From Colius striatus (taxonomy: Eukaryota > Chordata > Aves > Coliiformes > Coliidae): 64,000 bases of DNA. The number at the start of each line of letters is the position of its first letter. The first letter of the stretch is position 1. The notes under the pieces were generated by a model that saw nothing but the letters and a program-made list of their open reading frames with translations, was not told the origin of the DNA and searched no databases. The position numbers and the translations under genes were made by a program. Shown in pieces: positions 45,101-58,400 of this stretch. Where the stretch lies: positions 21,987,548-22,051,547 of the forward strand of contig NC_084772.1 in the NCBI RefSeq assembly GCF_028858725.1, given 5' to 3'.

Positions 45101-46776
45101 ACTGGATCTTTCAAAAGCATCAGACTCGTAAGAGGAGTACCCAGTACTCTGTTGCACTTCAGCAGTTTTCATGAATTGTGTTCCATGCCTGTGTGTGCAG
45201 TAGCACTGTAACTGTACTTGGCCAGTTTGCAGCAGTGTTTGCAGCTAATTTCATAGAAAACCCATCCCAGCCTGCTTCCTACATTGCCACTCACATCATT
45301 TCCCTAAAGCAGGCTGTATGTGACGCAATTCACAAATACACCACTGATGTGTGAGCAGATGCACAGAAAGTGCCATGGTTTAAATCACTTTAAGACCTTG
45401 CAGCATCAAAAAATGCCCTGCCTCTTAAAAGGAAAACACCTAAAACCTACCCCCAAAATTCAACCGTTGCCAACAATTCTCTCCTCTCTGGGAAGGGCAA
45501 GAAGAGTGGTGGTACCCAGTGCTTTGTGTGTGCAGGGACCCTGGCCTCTTCCCAGCTTTCACTGTTTTCCAGGCAATAATGACTTTAGAGGCCCAGACAA
45601 GTATTGGAGCCCTTCCAGCAGATGATTATACTTCATCTGCTGGCCCCATAAGCAAGGCTGCTGGAGAGCTGAGTGCCAGCCCAGGCCTTTCCGTCATGTT
45701 ATGGAGTGCTACTAGAAGGCCACCAGACTAGCTCTGTCTTTCCTTTTAAATAAGAAGCTTAATCATTCTCTGCTTGTAATTAAAATTTTGAGTTAGTCAC
45801 ATGTGTTCTAAATCTGCACATGGAGAACTTGTTTAACTAATAAAAATTAGCCTGGAATTGTGTTTACCTGAGCAACTGGAAACTAAACCATGGATACATC
45901 AGCTCAACTCACCTAGGAGCGAGGGGAAAGCCTCTGTTCCTCAGCAAGCCCACGCAGCAGCTAGCCAAGGGCCAGCCTCAAGCTCCTTTAATAAAAGCCA
46001 TTATTTCAGCTTCTGCACAATTTGGAGTCTGGCCATAATGCAGGATGGGAACACCTTGTAACACTTACAGATGATCTCCTGCTTGCAGGGGATTGAGGCC
46101 AAACTTCCGTTTCGCTTGCTTGTTTTCTCTGCAGAGTTGGACATGGTGGCCTGGGAGGTGTTTCTGGTCCAAGAGGCAGCAGATGCAATAGTGGGGGCTG
46201 TGAGAAGTGTCTCTGCTGTTGTATGCTACCTGTGGAGATGGTTTTCCTGTTACCTTTAGCCATCTTTCTTGAGCTGTGAGAACAGATAGAATACAATAGC
46301 CTCAAATTCCAACAGTATGTGATAATACTCAGATTTTCTTATGTTTTGCCATGTGTTTCTCTGTGGTGTGGCCCAGTACCCCAATGTCTACTGAGAAGGT
46401 GAACTGAAGTGAAAGATGGGGTTTGTTGCTCTCAAACCTACATCAAATACCTTTCTGTGGTAGGGAGGGTCTAGTTGAGACGTGATAATCCCTGTATGCT
46501 GCCTGGTGCCCCGTCTCTCTGCCTCTCCATTGGGCACAGTTGCCTGCTGTGGAGCTGGGGCAGGGAAAGCCCTGTGAGGCGTTTGCTGCGTGGTGCAGCC
46601 CTGTTTGCCCAAAGGCTCTGACTCAGAATCAGTCAATTCAAACAACTCTATGAAACCTAAAAAAAAAAAATCAATGTTTGCTCAACAAGACTCTCTACAA
46701 AACATTTGTGACTTTAGTTAAATTTAGTCCCATCCTCTAATATTTTATTGATCAAATTCTATATTAACTTCCATTA
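42166..46776. other. Gene-desert DNA, no gene found
   Basis: AT-rich DNA. The stretch 42600-42720 is motif-dense. A local GC-rich patch lies at 44260-44450. No exon, RNA gene or certain transposon was recognised. Confidence 0.5.
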
Positions 46777-46946
46777 CTTTCTGCTGAGGATTGATGTCAG
46801 GTTAAGTAACCGATAGTTCCAAGTCTTGCTTGCTCTGTGTGAGAATGGATATCATCTTCATGCTCTTCCGGCACTTCCCTGGTATGTTAACTTTTTTCAG
46901 TTCATATTGACAGATTAGTGATCTCTCTCAGCAGCTCTTTTAAGAT
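46777..46946 (-). mobile_element. Ancient LINE fossil: reverse-transcriptase domain fragment (CR1/L2-like)
   Basis: Three minus-strand blocks appear in the order expected for the RT start of CR1/L2-like LINEs. ILKELLREITNLSI (46946-46905) matches the VLKELA..I..PLSI block. REVPEEHEDDIH (46880-46845) matches the GEVPEDW block. NYRLLNLTSILSRK (46818-46777) matches the NYRPVSLTSV.GK block. Stops and frame changes separate them, so this is a dead, old copy. Spacings are slightly shorter than in intact elements. No 3' end was recognised, and the subfamily cannot be named. Confidence 0.65.
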
Positions 46947-48989
46947 TTAGTAGCACAAGGCATCCAGAGGCTGTCAGATTTTAGATTGTTTAATACTCCC
47001 CATGGCTAGAAATAGACTCAGACTAGTTCATTGCCTTCATCTGATTTAAGTATGCTGTTTGTGTCTTTCCTAACAAAATATTCATTGACCAGTTTTACCC
47101 TGTCTGTATCCTTATTAATATAATCTCCATTGAATAATGACCTAATTCTTGGAATTTCTTGTTGTCCTGACATGCTTAACACATTCCTCCTTGCTGTGTC
47201 CTTAGCCTGAGCAGCCCAGGTTTAATATCTGCTGCCTTCTGACAGCGATCTACACCTCAAAACATCTAAACTAGTATTGATTCCTGCTTCTTTTCTCTCC
47301 TATGACATAAAGCTGGTCTGGAGCTATCACTGGAAAAGGCAGTTTGAAGGTGCTGACAGTCCATGGTGACAACTAGCTGTGGTGGCTTTGCCCCTGCCCA
47401 TCTGCAGGATCTGCACACAGGACTTTCCAATCCTAGAGCCCCATCCTCTTCTCAAAGTGTTCTGTAGCCTGGGATCGGTCATCTCCAAGAGTCCTATGAA
47501 AAGGGCAATAGTCCTTTAGCCATTTTCCAAATGCCCAAAAGGGCATTTTCCTTTAGCCAGCTGTTGTAAGACTAAAATTTGTTTCTGAAAAATAGAGGTT
47601 TGGGTTTTTTTTCTTGTGGCTGAGCCAGCATTGGGACGCACTGCTAGGGAACACAGATCATTCACTTCTTCTGCTCCATGTTCAGACAAAACTTCTGCAG
47701 TCTTGTGTTCACTACTTCTGCAGCTGATGCAGAGTATTCAGAACAAATAATTGTATGACCACTGGCCAAAAAATTGCCTTGCAGCAACTTCAAAATACTC
47801 AGATGTCGACAGCTTTTGAGGTTTTGTTGTTTATGTGACTCAGATGGCCTGCATGGTACATTAAAGCAGGTATGCAGGCAAGATTTCTCCCTTGCATTTT
47901 TTGGGTTTGATTTTTGTTTTAATGGATTGTCAAGATGGCAATCTCCTTTAGGATTGTTTTTTCTTTCACTACAATAAAATGCCTACCTTTAGGCTGCTCT
48001 GAAGTTTTCTCTTTGAATGTTTAAAAGAGAAGTGCTCAGACAATTTATGGATAAGAAAATAAAGACTATCACAGCTTGAAATTGGAGGGTTAAATGTGTT
48101 GGTTTCCTTCTGCTCTGGACAAAACCCACAGGCATGGCTCAGATGAGGCTGTGTGCATCTCCTGAACACTGTCATTTCCTGAAGATTGCTAGGCTTAGCT
48201 GCAAATAGAGGACTCTTATGCCATCAGCTTTCCACCAGCATCTCAAAGTTCTCTGAGTGCTCTTTAGTGGGAAAAATTTGCCAGCATGATAGAACTTAGA
48301 AGAGGGTTCAAAGTAGCCCCATAGATGTGGGGTTTGTATTAAAGGGCTTTGACCTAATCTAAGTTCTACCCCAGATTTTTTGATGGAGCTGATACAGAAT
48401 CAAGTGATTGCAGTAGATATGGCAGGAAAAGTAACGTTTCCTCTGTGTGCCTTCCCAGTCTTCAAACAATTCCCAACACCACAGCACCAAAAGTACTGCC
48501 TCAGTCTTCAATGGATGGCCCAGGAGCTAATAATCATAACTGTGCCTGTGGCTGAAAATTGCAGATTCATTAGCAATACAGCTACTGGGATTCTTCAAAA
48601 GTTGCTCCCAGACTTTGGCTCACAAAGGGGAGTGGGTGTGAGGAAGGCAGTAGAATCCCTGTGGCAGATTTGAGTCAAACAGCTCTTGTCTTCTCACAGA
48701 CTTGTGTTCAAAAAGTTAATTGTGGTGGCACAGGTGGCAGCTCTGTCCACCACGTGGAAAACTCACCAAATGATTCAAGACTAAGAACAGCAGTAAAGGC
48801 AAAACCTTTGATGTTGTGATGGGGGGTTATTTACAGCCATGTGGCTGGTCCTGAATTAATACTATGCGTTTCCTTTAATAACCTCTAATAACTTGAGAGA
48901 TGAAATAAACATCATCAGACTAACTTTGGAGACTGATGAGTAGTGAGGGGTTTTATATGGGTATAATACCAGGTTATTTGTAGCAATTA
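46947..48989. other. Gene-desert DNA, no gene found
   Basis: May include further decayed parts of the neighbouring LINE fossil, but no block is clear enough to call. No exon or RNA gene seen. Confidence 0.45.
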
Positions 48990-49450
48990 GAAGCAGGAAG
49001 GGGAAAAATGAAATTCAGCCTTGAAAAATACAGATGATATAGCTGCCTGTGTACAGAAGTACTAATCCATCACAGGTATACTCAATAGGGAAAAACCAGA
49101 GCAGTAGCGATGCTGAGAGACATCTCAGGGTAACAGCAGCCAGGGAGTTAGAAATGAGTTTGTGGTGTCATGTAGGAAAAATAATCGGTGTAGATTTGGA
49201 CTGCCTGCACTAAACCATCGTGGTAAAGAGCAGGAAAATAATAGGGACCCTCATAGTGACCTGTGGCTGGAGCTGGGAAATCGTGCTCTGTTCTGGCACC
49301 ATGTCCGTGGCTTTCTGTTAACAAACTGGAATGAGTTCACGGAAAAGCAACAAAGAGAACGGGAGACCTGGAAGAATTGACTTAAGAGAAGAGATTGAGA
49401 GGTAAATTAGCTTGGCTAAGCAGTGACTAAGAGGCCACATCAGCCTAACA
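48990..49450 (+). mobile_element. Ancient LINE fossil: 3' part of ORF2 (CR1/L2-like)
   Basis: The core at 49384-49448 reads REEIER, stop, ISLAKQ, stop, LRGHISL in one frame. This matches the conserved YEERLR.L.LFSLEKRRLRGD block near the C-terminus of CR1/L2-type ORF2. The stop after ISLAKQ is TGA where the family has CGA, as expected from CpG decay. About 320-390 bases upstream, MKFSLEKY (about 49008) and AERHLRVTAA (about 49110) fall where MKFN..K and ERDLGV blocks would lie. The core is reasonably supported; the wider limits are an estimate. Confidence 0.5.
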
Positions 49451-52400
49451 AAGATGGGCACAGCTGTGAGTGGCGATGGGAAGAGCTGCTCTGCAGCAGG
49501 ATGCCTGTCTCACACACCAAAGGTGAAGGGCTGAGTTTAACAAAACAGGTGTTTACACAATAGTAGGAAAAAACCAACCAATAATGAAATCTTTAAGCAA
49601 AAGTCTCTCAAAGATGGGAGAAAACTCAGTTACTAAGGAGTTTTAAAGCAAGGTTAGGTCATGGCAGAGTGGCACAGGAAAATGCTGTATGTGGCTGAAA
49701 TGTCCAGTTTGGTGTTCTGACCATTCACAAATGCCAAACATGCAGATTCCTGAGGGCACATGATACCACATATGTTCTTTGTTATTACATAAGTGCAAGC
49801 TTAACATTTTTATCTCGAGAAATCTGTATGTGGATATGAATCAAAACTAACTTCCCAGCTATTGGAATCCCCCACATACCTAATCCATGCCTTGAATCTC
49901 TACTCCAGCACCTACCTTGTTGTTCTTTAAGATGTTTAGACTAAAATTTTGCATCCCAGGCCCAGATGTTGAGTGACACCGCTGTCTCATCTCTGAAATA
50001 GCTTCCAGGCAGGTCACAAATGTGGTGAACCTGTTTGAAGAGTGGTCCCCAGAGGAGTGTGTGGGGAGCATCTGGGAGAGCACTCCTGGTTTGACTTGTC
50101 CCATCACAAGTGATGAGACTGCAGAAGTAAATACTGCACAGCTGGCAGTCTGCTCTGGGGCAGCATTGAGTTGCTTGGTGTAAAGAAAGCCAAATGCTCA
50201 TAAACTTGTAAGATTGCATTGACAAAACACTAAGATATCAAAGTGTGTTAATGTGGTCTTTGTTCAGCCCCAGCCTTGATGCTCGTGGCAGCTAGATCCC
50301 TTTTGGGTGGCAGTGCAGTGGGGACTGGGCTGCTCAGAGGCATTGCTGCAGCAGCTCACAGGTGACAATAATGTTCATGGTGCAGATCCTGGTATGGGGC
50401 CATGGGGGAACAACTCATCTTTTGCATTGCACTTGGTTGGTCATTCTCTTGTTTATTTTTTTAAGGTATCTGATAAACAGGTGGGAAAACATCTTCACTG
50501 AGTGCCAGCAAACTCCAAACTGATGAGAGTAGTGAGGAAAGTAGTTTCTGTCCTTGCTTCATTTTAGACTGTTAACTAAATAACCTGGTATTGTGATATG
50601 TAATGAGTTTCCTTTTCCAGTAAAGGAGAAGCTGGAAACATCTCTGTATAAGAAACTAACACCAAGCTTATCTTAACTCAGTCACTGTGCCAATGTACAG
50701 AGTACTTGTGGGATGTGGAGGCTCTGTGATGCCCTGCTTTTCAGCATCAGGTACTTCAGGAGTGGGTTTCTACAGTCCTAACCTTGATTTGGCACTTGCA
50801 GCATGCTGAAACTGCCTGCTCAGTGGTTAGCTTGTGAAGGAGAAAAGAGTATTTGAAATGGAGGTTAAAGCATGAGGCTTTTTCTATGGTGTGGGTCCTT
50901 CACCCAGGCCTTAGGGCTGGATTTCATAAGTTACCTAGCAAATTCTAAAGCATATGACTAAGACCACTAGACCCTTAGACAGCAAAAGGCGAAGTTATTC
51001 TGAGCGTCTCTCTATCCAGTCACAACTAAGTTGTCTGGCACCAACACAGGCAGCACGCCAGGCTTGCCCAGGCACATGCCCAGCGCTCGATGCTTCTTGG
51101 CTTTGTGGTGCTTTAGCCATGCCATGTTCAGGCAGCAGCAGTCTTGCTTGTAGCACAGAGTGTGTGTGTCCAGGTGATGCTTGGGAATAGCTCTTGTCTC
51201 TGAACCTCAGACAGGTAAACTGGCTTTGCTTTTATAACATGTGCCTTTGTCGGTTGGTGCTCTCATCAGTTCTCGTACAGCCTGACATTCCCTTGTGCAC
51301 TGGGGCTGCTTTGTTCAAGTATTCATCCTTTGTCTGAATTATTTATTCATTCTTTTTTTCCCCCTTAATTTTTCCCTCTGCCTTTCCCCCACTGGTGTTG
51401 GATGAATTCTTGTTTCTCCTGCAGCTCAGCAGGGCAGGGATTAATGCAGCTGGAGCACGACTGCAGCCGTGTCAGGCAGCTGGAGTGACCTCCTCCAAGA
51501 AAAAAGAAACTATCCAGCAGTTAGAAGGAGGGCAGGGGGAATCTCAGGGTACCTCATGTTCATTTTCACAGCAGACATATTCCCAGCATCTCTGTTCCCC
51601 TGAGAGATGAAATATAATGCAAATCTTTAATCGAAGGTAAAATTGAAACTGCAGATATTGAGTATGAGTGGTGTTGAAAGAAATTGCAAGTTATGAACCA
51701 AAAAAACAGGCAAACTTTAAATGCTTGGCTAAGGTGAACAAGTCAGAGCTCTGTTCTCACAGTTCTTATTGTTTCAAGCAGCATGGTGCAGGAGAAATTG
51801 TCTCCTTTCCTGTTGTCCTCCTGCTAATGGCATGATGAATTCTGATTACTCTGCAATTGCATCCCTACGATGTGGAAGGCTGCGGTAACTATTTGGGACA
51901 TCAGTTTTCCTTCTGCCAACTTTCAGGAGCATTTTATAGGATTAATATTCAATAAAAACCCCTTAACATTAAAAAAATGCTTAGTCCCACAATTGTTATT
52001 AAATTCTTTTCCTGTGCCATAATGCGGATGCTTTGATCTAAAGTCCTGCAGTTTCTGGAAGGAGCTTGCGTGATTACGATAATGTGCAGTGCTCTTTCTG
52101 CTATTCCTATAGGGAAAATAAACCCCACATTAGTTCCATATTAGTACCTGACTTGGAGAAGTTAAAAAGTGCCAGAAAAAGGTTAACCAGAGTCAAGTAC
52201 ACATAAGAGAGCTGTGATTATTAGTGTTAAGGGAGCCGTTTGAAAAAAACATTTCTGCTTTTACAGAAGAATTTATTGGTGTCTTTGCTTCTGGCTGCTT
52301 TATGCATTTTAATAAAGCAGTAGCAGCAATAACAAGGTGTGGGAGTTGGTTACGCCTGTGCCTAAAGAAAGGGTTGATCTCTGCACGACTGCCCCTGTCC

Positions 52401-55400
52401 CTGCCTTCAGCCTTCCCCAGCCTCGGGCTGCCCGCTACTCAGCTTGGGCTGTTTATTTGCCCCATAGCTGGGATTGGGAGTTCAGGTAAGAGCCTGCAAT
52501 CCAGCACTGTCCAGAATTCTCATTCCTGAGTGTAGACTCAGTTCAGACTCTCTGAGTTTCCAGCACACAAACGGGATCCATTTGGAGAGCCATTTAAATG
52601 GAGGCAATAATTGCTTTTGTGTGTTAAAAGTTACATACAGCCTACAAGCAGCTTTTGCAATTTCCCTGCCAAATGTCTGGGATTATTTTGAAAACATACT
52701 CTATTGAAAACAGTCCCAACTGAGATGGACCTGCAGAATTAGGGTAAAACTCATGTGTCTGTTGAATGCAACTGGGCCCAGAGAAAAAGATTTTGGTGCA
52801 GTAGATGCTAAAATGCTTATTGTGTGTGCAGAATGGTTTGTGCTCACCCCAGACACCCACCAATGGCCCCTATCAGAAGCAAATACTGGGAGACATCCTT
52901 GGTTTAAATTCCTTACAAGTTTGTGTGTCAGGTAAGGCAGGGAAATGGTGTTTAGCTTGTACAATGGTTGGCTTAAGAAGACATGTATGAAATGCTGGCA
53001 ACCAGAGCAAACATAAGTAGTCTGTGGCTTGCACACCATGTATTTGGAGAAACATGGATGTATTTGGTACATGTGGAAGCCACATGAACGTGCAGATTTT
53101 TGCATTTAAGATGTTAACTGTAACTATATTGATCACTCTAACTGCTTTGCAATTAGTTTGCTTTACCTTTGAGAGGCCATTTTTCTTGCTATGGGTTTGC
53201 AGCCATGGACGTCCTGATTTCTAGCTGCTCTTCTTGTGAATTCCTAGGCTAGTTTGCCTGGGATGTTTTTGCCTCTACCCAGCCCCTCCTTTCTTTTCTT
53301 CCCCGCTGCCAGTATCCTTTGCAGGACGTCTCAAAGTGTATCTGTGGAAATCATCATTTTCCCCCCAGGTTTCTGTTTAGTAGCAGCTGTGCTCATGTGA
53401 TCTGTGACAATGGTTCCTTGGGATTGTTTAGCTGTGGAAGTTTTAAATGTTTTCATTTCCCCACAAAGACCTGTCAGTTATTCACGAAAGCCCGTGACAT
53501 TGCTCGTCCTCCACAGCCACGACTGGATACAAATGGGTGCATCCCGAGGGCCAGGTTTTGCTCTGTGATCTATATTCCCTCTCTTCAACTGTTTACCTTG
53601 CTAGAAATTTTTCTGGTGTTGTCACACCCTGGTTCTGATCAGGACCCCATTGTCTGTTGCTGTAACAATGCCTTCTCGGTAGGGATCATTTTTTGCATGT
53701 TGTGTAAAGGTCCCATTCAGTGGTTTGGGGAGAGCAGGAAGGTATTTTGCTTTGCAGGTCCATAAGCCCATCCACACTCCCACATCTGGAAAGGCTCACG
53801 CTGTCTGTTCTGTTAGTGCACTGGGACAGGACTTCTGATGGAAACACTTAATTCTCAAAGCAGGGGTGGATAACGATAAATCCTTTGTGAAATGTGGATT
53901 TGCAGTTAAGATTCTTTCCTGCTCCCATTGTCTGCAGGAAGTTTTACTCAGCTTCATTTCCACTGTCCTGAGTCTAAACTCCTAATCCCCTCTTATGATG
54001 CTTCAGCTTGAGCTGATACTCCTCCATTGCTCTTTCATTTCTGTGGTTTTGAGAGCCCAGTCTCATCTCATCCCAACTCCCTTCCCCTGGCATCCACACC
54101 AGTTTTCTCTCACTCTCTACCTTTGCTTTGCTTCAGAGCTATCCCATCTCGTACTTCCCGATTTCCTTCCTCTTGACTTGTCTCTGCTCGTCACCAGACC
54201 AGCTGCCATTGCAGACCCAGTGGCAAAGGTGCTCGTGGCTCCTGACACAACTGCCACAGGGCCAAACAGCCACAAGAGAAATGCAAAAGGGCTTGGTACA
54301 CACAGTCATTGCCATTCCCAGGAGCAATCACAGCACTCACCCACAGGAGTCTGGAGCTGTAACGCATTTGAAGTTCAGTGTTGCCCTGACACGGTCCCGT
54401 GCAGCCTTGCTCACAGTTGTCTGCACTGACACCCTGTGAGATGGGTGCACACTTGCTAAGAGATTGAAATTTATCAAAAGTGTAGTTATCAATAGCTTGT
54501 TCTTAAACTGAGAAGGCAAATCATGTGGAGACCTGAGAGGGTTTGCCTTGGACAGGAGCTGTTCAGTGAAGAGCAACTGGCTAGGTAGCAGAAGTACAAA
54601 GAATTTACAGAGGTAGCCCCAAACTGATGGTGAGTTGACAGTGGGCTGGGGTATATATTAGTGTCTCGGTGGTAGAGCCTTCTGGGATGTGTTACCTTAT
54701 CTGTTAAGGTGTAGATATTACCTTGCATGGGTCAGGCTGGAGCATCACACTTTGAAAAAGACATGAAATAATTGGGGGAGAAGAGGAGGAGCAGAGAAGG
54801 CAGCCCTGTTTGTCTGGGGGATGGCAGAGCTGGAGAGCTCATCAGGGTGGGGGTGGCCCAGGGAAAGGACTTGGAAAGAGTGAAGCTGTTTGACACATTA
54901 AAACAGGATGTCCAGTGTATGAAGGTGATATGATGTGCAAAACCTCCTTCTTTTGTTACTCTCATTTTCTGACTGTTGCTCTCACTTATTGACATCTCTG
55001 AGGCCTCTTTCTGCTGTTATGCTTGCTGACTCGGGCTTTGCAATGTGCTCCTTCAAACCTCTGTCTGTCACACGAACAAACCCGATCCTTAGGCACGAAA
55101 AAGCAGCCCTCAAATCAAAGAGGAAAATAAAGTGCTGGGTACTTAATGATGGGCTGGAGGCAAAACTTTTATTTCATGCTTTGTCCCTGCAATTTCCCCC
55201 TTTGTTTTACAGGGTATGACTTTACCAAAAATAGTCAAAGGAAGAAAATAAAGTTTAAAACTTCTGGGAATGAGCCAGGTTTTCCATGCTGAAAATCAAT
55301 TATTGCCTAATATTTTCAAGTCAAGATGGCCACACGCTGGCAATAGGCCAGTTCACCCACCTTCACCTGCTTTGTACTTTACTCACAAGAGTCAAAGTTC

Positions 55401-58400
55401 TTGCAAATAAACTTTTTATTTCTAGAGGAGTTTTGAGTTTCAAGGGAGTGCTGATTCTTCTGGCCAGTACTGCTGGCAGAGGGAAGTGACTTCTTACCAT
55501 AGCTGTGTGTTTTTCAGGGTTACCCACAACAAATAAAATTATTACATGAAATGTAATTCTTTCTTTTGGAAAGAACTGAAGGTGCCATAATTAGACAGTG
55601 GGCATTCTTAAGGTCATTTTACTACACTGGAGCTGCAAAAGATGGGGGTAATTTATTTCCTCTTGGTAGAACTCCTTTCTGGTCTAGCAATTTATCAGAA
55701 ATGTTAATCCAACAAGCAGTGAGTGTGGATGTGGTGGGAGGAGGTAAAGGGGAATAGAGGAAGAAGAGAGAGAATGCATTTAAAATTAACTTTGAAATAT
55801 TGTACATCTCATTAAAAATGTAATCATGCATAAAATGAGATCAATGAAAATTTATCTAAAAGTGCAAAGAAAAGACGTTTTCTGGTGCGATACTGGGTAT
55901 AATAGTCTGGATTTTAATTTAGTCAGTTTGCAACAAAAAATCCCTCCAGGCTAAATAAAACAGTTTCCCTCCCAGTTATTGTATGGACAGCTAATTTTCT
56001 GCACCTTTCTTTTTAATATTCAACCTTATCTCTTGCTGGATAGGGGTTTCGGTGTACTGCAGAGTTTGTTTTCTTTACATTTTCTATTACTGCAATTTAA
56101 TTTGCATGATAAATGATGAGAGGTAGAAAGATGATAAAAAGCAGAACATTTCTTTATTAATTTTGTTTAAATTAGTGTAACTTTTCCCTGACTGTGCTTT
56201 TTACACAGAAAGTCTGTGTAGAATTTAAGATTATGTATTGCAGTTAAAAAACAAGTCATACTTGACAATAAGCTCCCTGCCTGACATGCCAGTGTATATG
56301 TTCCTCTTGTCATGTTTTCCTCCTACTTTACACCGTGCTTAGTGATGCTTCTGGACCAGGCTGGTGAGACGGCCATCAGCTTCCTTTGGGCATGGATGAC
56401 ACAGACATGACTTTAGATAGATTTCAAACGTACACGGCAGAACGCTGAATTTGTTGTCAGCTCTTCAGACTCCTTCCTCACGTTAGTTTTGCAGTCTGGG
56501 AGGGAGCACCAGGAAAAAACCCCAGTAAGATTTAATTGTAAATGTTGCTAGTTTCAGATGTGGGAATCTGAGAGCATTTGGCAGGGGTGGTTGTGTCTTT
56601 CCTTGCTCCGCCAGTGTCACCCTGCTGGGCACCAGGACAGGGGATGCTGGGTGAGGGCTGGGGCCCTGCCGGTGACCACTTCCAGCTTCTCGGGGTTTGT
56701 TTCTCAGTGTTGGGTGACAGTCTGCGTTTAGTTCCAGGAACAGCAATGAAACATTCTTAGGTAAAGCTGCTCCCTGTTCCTGGAGCACAGTCTTCCTGAG
56801 TTTGAGATTTGAGTTGCTAGCCATCTGTGATGAGCTGTGGGTGCACATATTGCTTCTCTGCTTATCTATCTGCAAGCAAACTCATTATAATATCTTCAAA
56901 TGGTGACTTGTGTGTGCATTCTTGCCCTTCTTCCCTGCCCTCTGCTCACAGTTCAGAGCTTGTTTCAACAGCACAAAGATTTAATCAACTTTATTCACAG
57001 CTGTTAGTTCAAAATACCTGCTCATCACAATGTCTCCTTTTCTTCCTGTTTTCACCCCACAAGTGCTTCATTTGGGGCACCATAGCCCGCCCTGCTGACC
57101 TGATAAGAGGGAGATACCCCATGATTTCAGTAGGCTCAGCCCTTTCCTTTTGCTCAGGGAGGCTCACAAGAATTGGCTTTCAAGTTATGAGTTTTGGGAG
57201 AAGAGATTTACTTGAATTCATTCTAGTAATTGGTTTTATGCTGGTTAGTGTTACCCAAGCTGAAGGGAATCTCCTGAGCTCTTGCAACTGAGGAGAAATC
57301 CAAGGCCTTTGTTTTCATACTTTTCCCCCTTCCTTCTGAGGTTTTAGGCAATTAAGCACAACGCAGTTAAAATTTTACAGGTGGAAAAATGCAGTAACTC
57401 TCCTTAAACATATGGATAAGTGCTTGCTAGAATATTTCCAAAGTAAATCCCAGTAAAATGGTGACAAAGGCATGTTGTGGCATGTGGCTGTACTGGCAGG
57501 ATCACAAGTGGGAATGCCTTCCCCGGCCCCGCTGCTCCCCACTGTAAACCCATTGCAGTGCACCATCCTGCCCTCGGGGAACAGACATTTACACAGCCAC
57601 AAGTGGATTTCTGTACCAACAGTTAAAAATGGGGATAGATAATATTGGGATGTACTAAAAGATTCCACTGTAGCATGCTTGTGATTTTTTTGCCCCTGTT
57701 AGCCTTAATTCTGTTGGTGTTTTCTGCAGACATTTGTAAAGAGACAAGAAAAAGCACCGGCAGTGGAGATTTGCCATAAATGTCCTTCTTTCCCCACTTT
57801 TCTGTCTCCCAAATGACTTTTCATTGCAGTAGGCTTGAGTTATAAACTTTTGAAAATTGCCTTTTTCCTTCTCTGTGCTGTAAGAAAAATATAGGGAGCA
57901 CACCAAAATAATAAATAAGAATTGTAATTGAGGCATGTGCTGCTGCCTCAGCAGCCTGCTCTCTGCAGCCTGCGCCGCAAAACAAGCCTGCTGCATATAT
58001 AGATGTATTTCTTTACTTTTCTAAAGAAAAGGTGAAAAGAAGATTATTTAAGTTTCAAATTCCAGAAGTTGGAAAATGCTGAAGCAGGTTTTCTTTGAAG
58101 GCTTCCTCTGGCCTCCCAGGGTGTGTGTGGTGCCGCGGGCTCTCACTGTGGAGCGCTGGGCTGGGGGGGCTGTGCCCCTGCACATCCCCACGCGCAGATC
58201 CCACGTGTCCCGGAGCTGGATGCCTCGTCACTGGTATGAAGCAGGCAGTGCTGACTGCAGCCCCTGACCAAACAGGATCTCTAAGTGTCGTGCATAATTT
58301 CTTCTGCCTGTTGCCCTGCCCTGTGCTTGCTGATCCTTCTGCTTTTGTTAATGATCTGTGGCTCTTCTGCCTCACACTCAGCTGGACATTCCCAGCTTGG

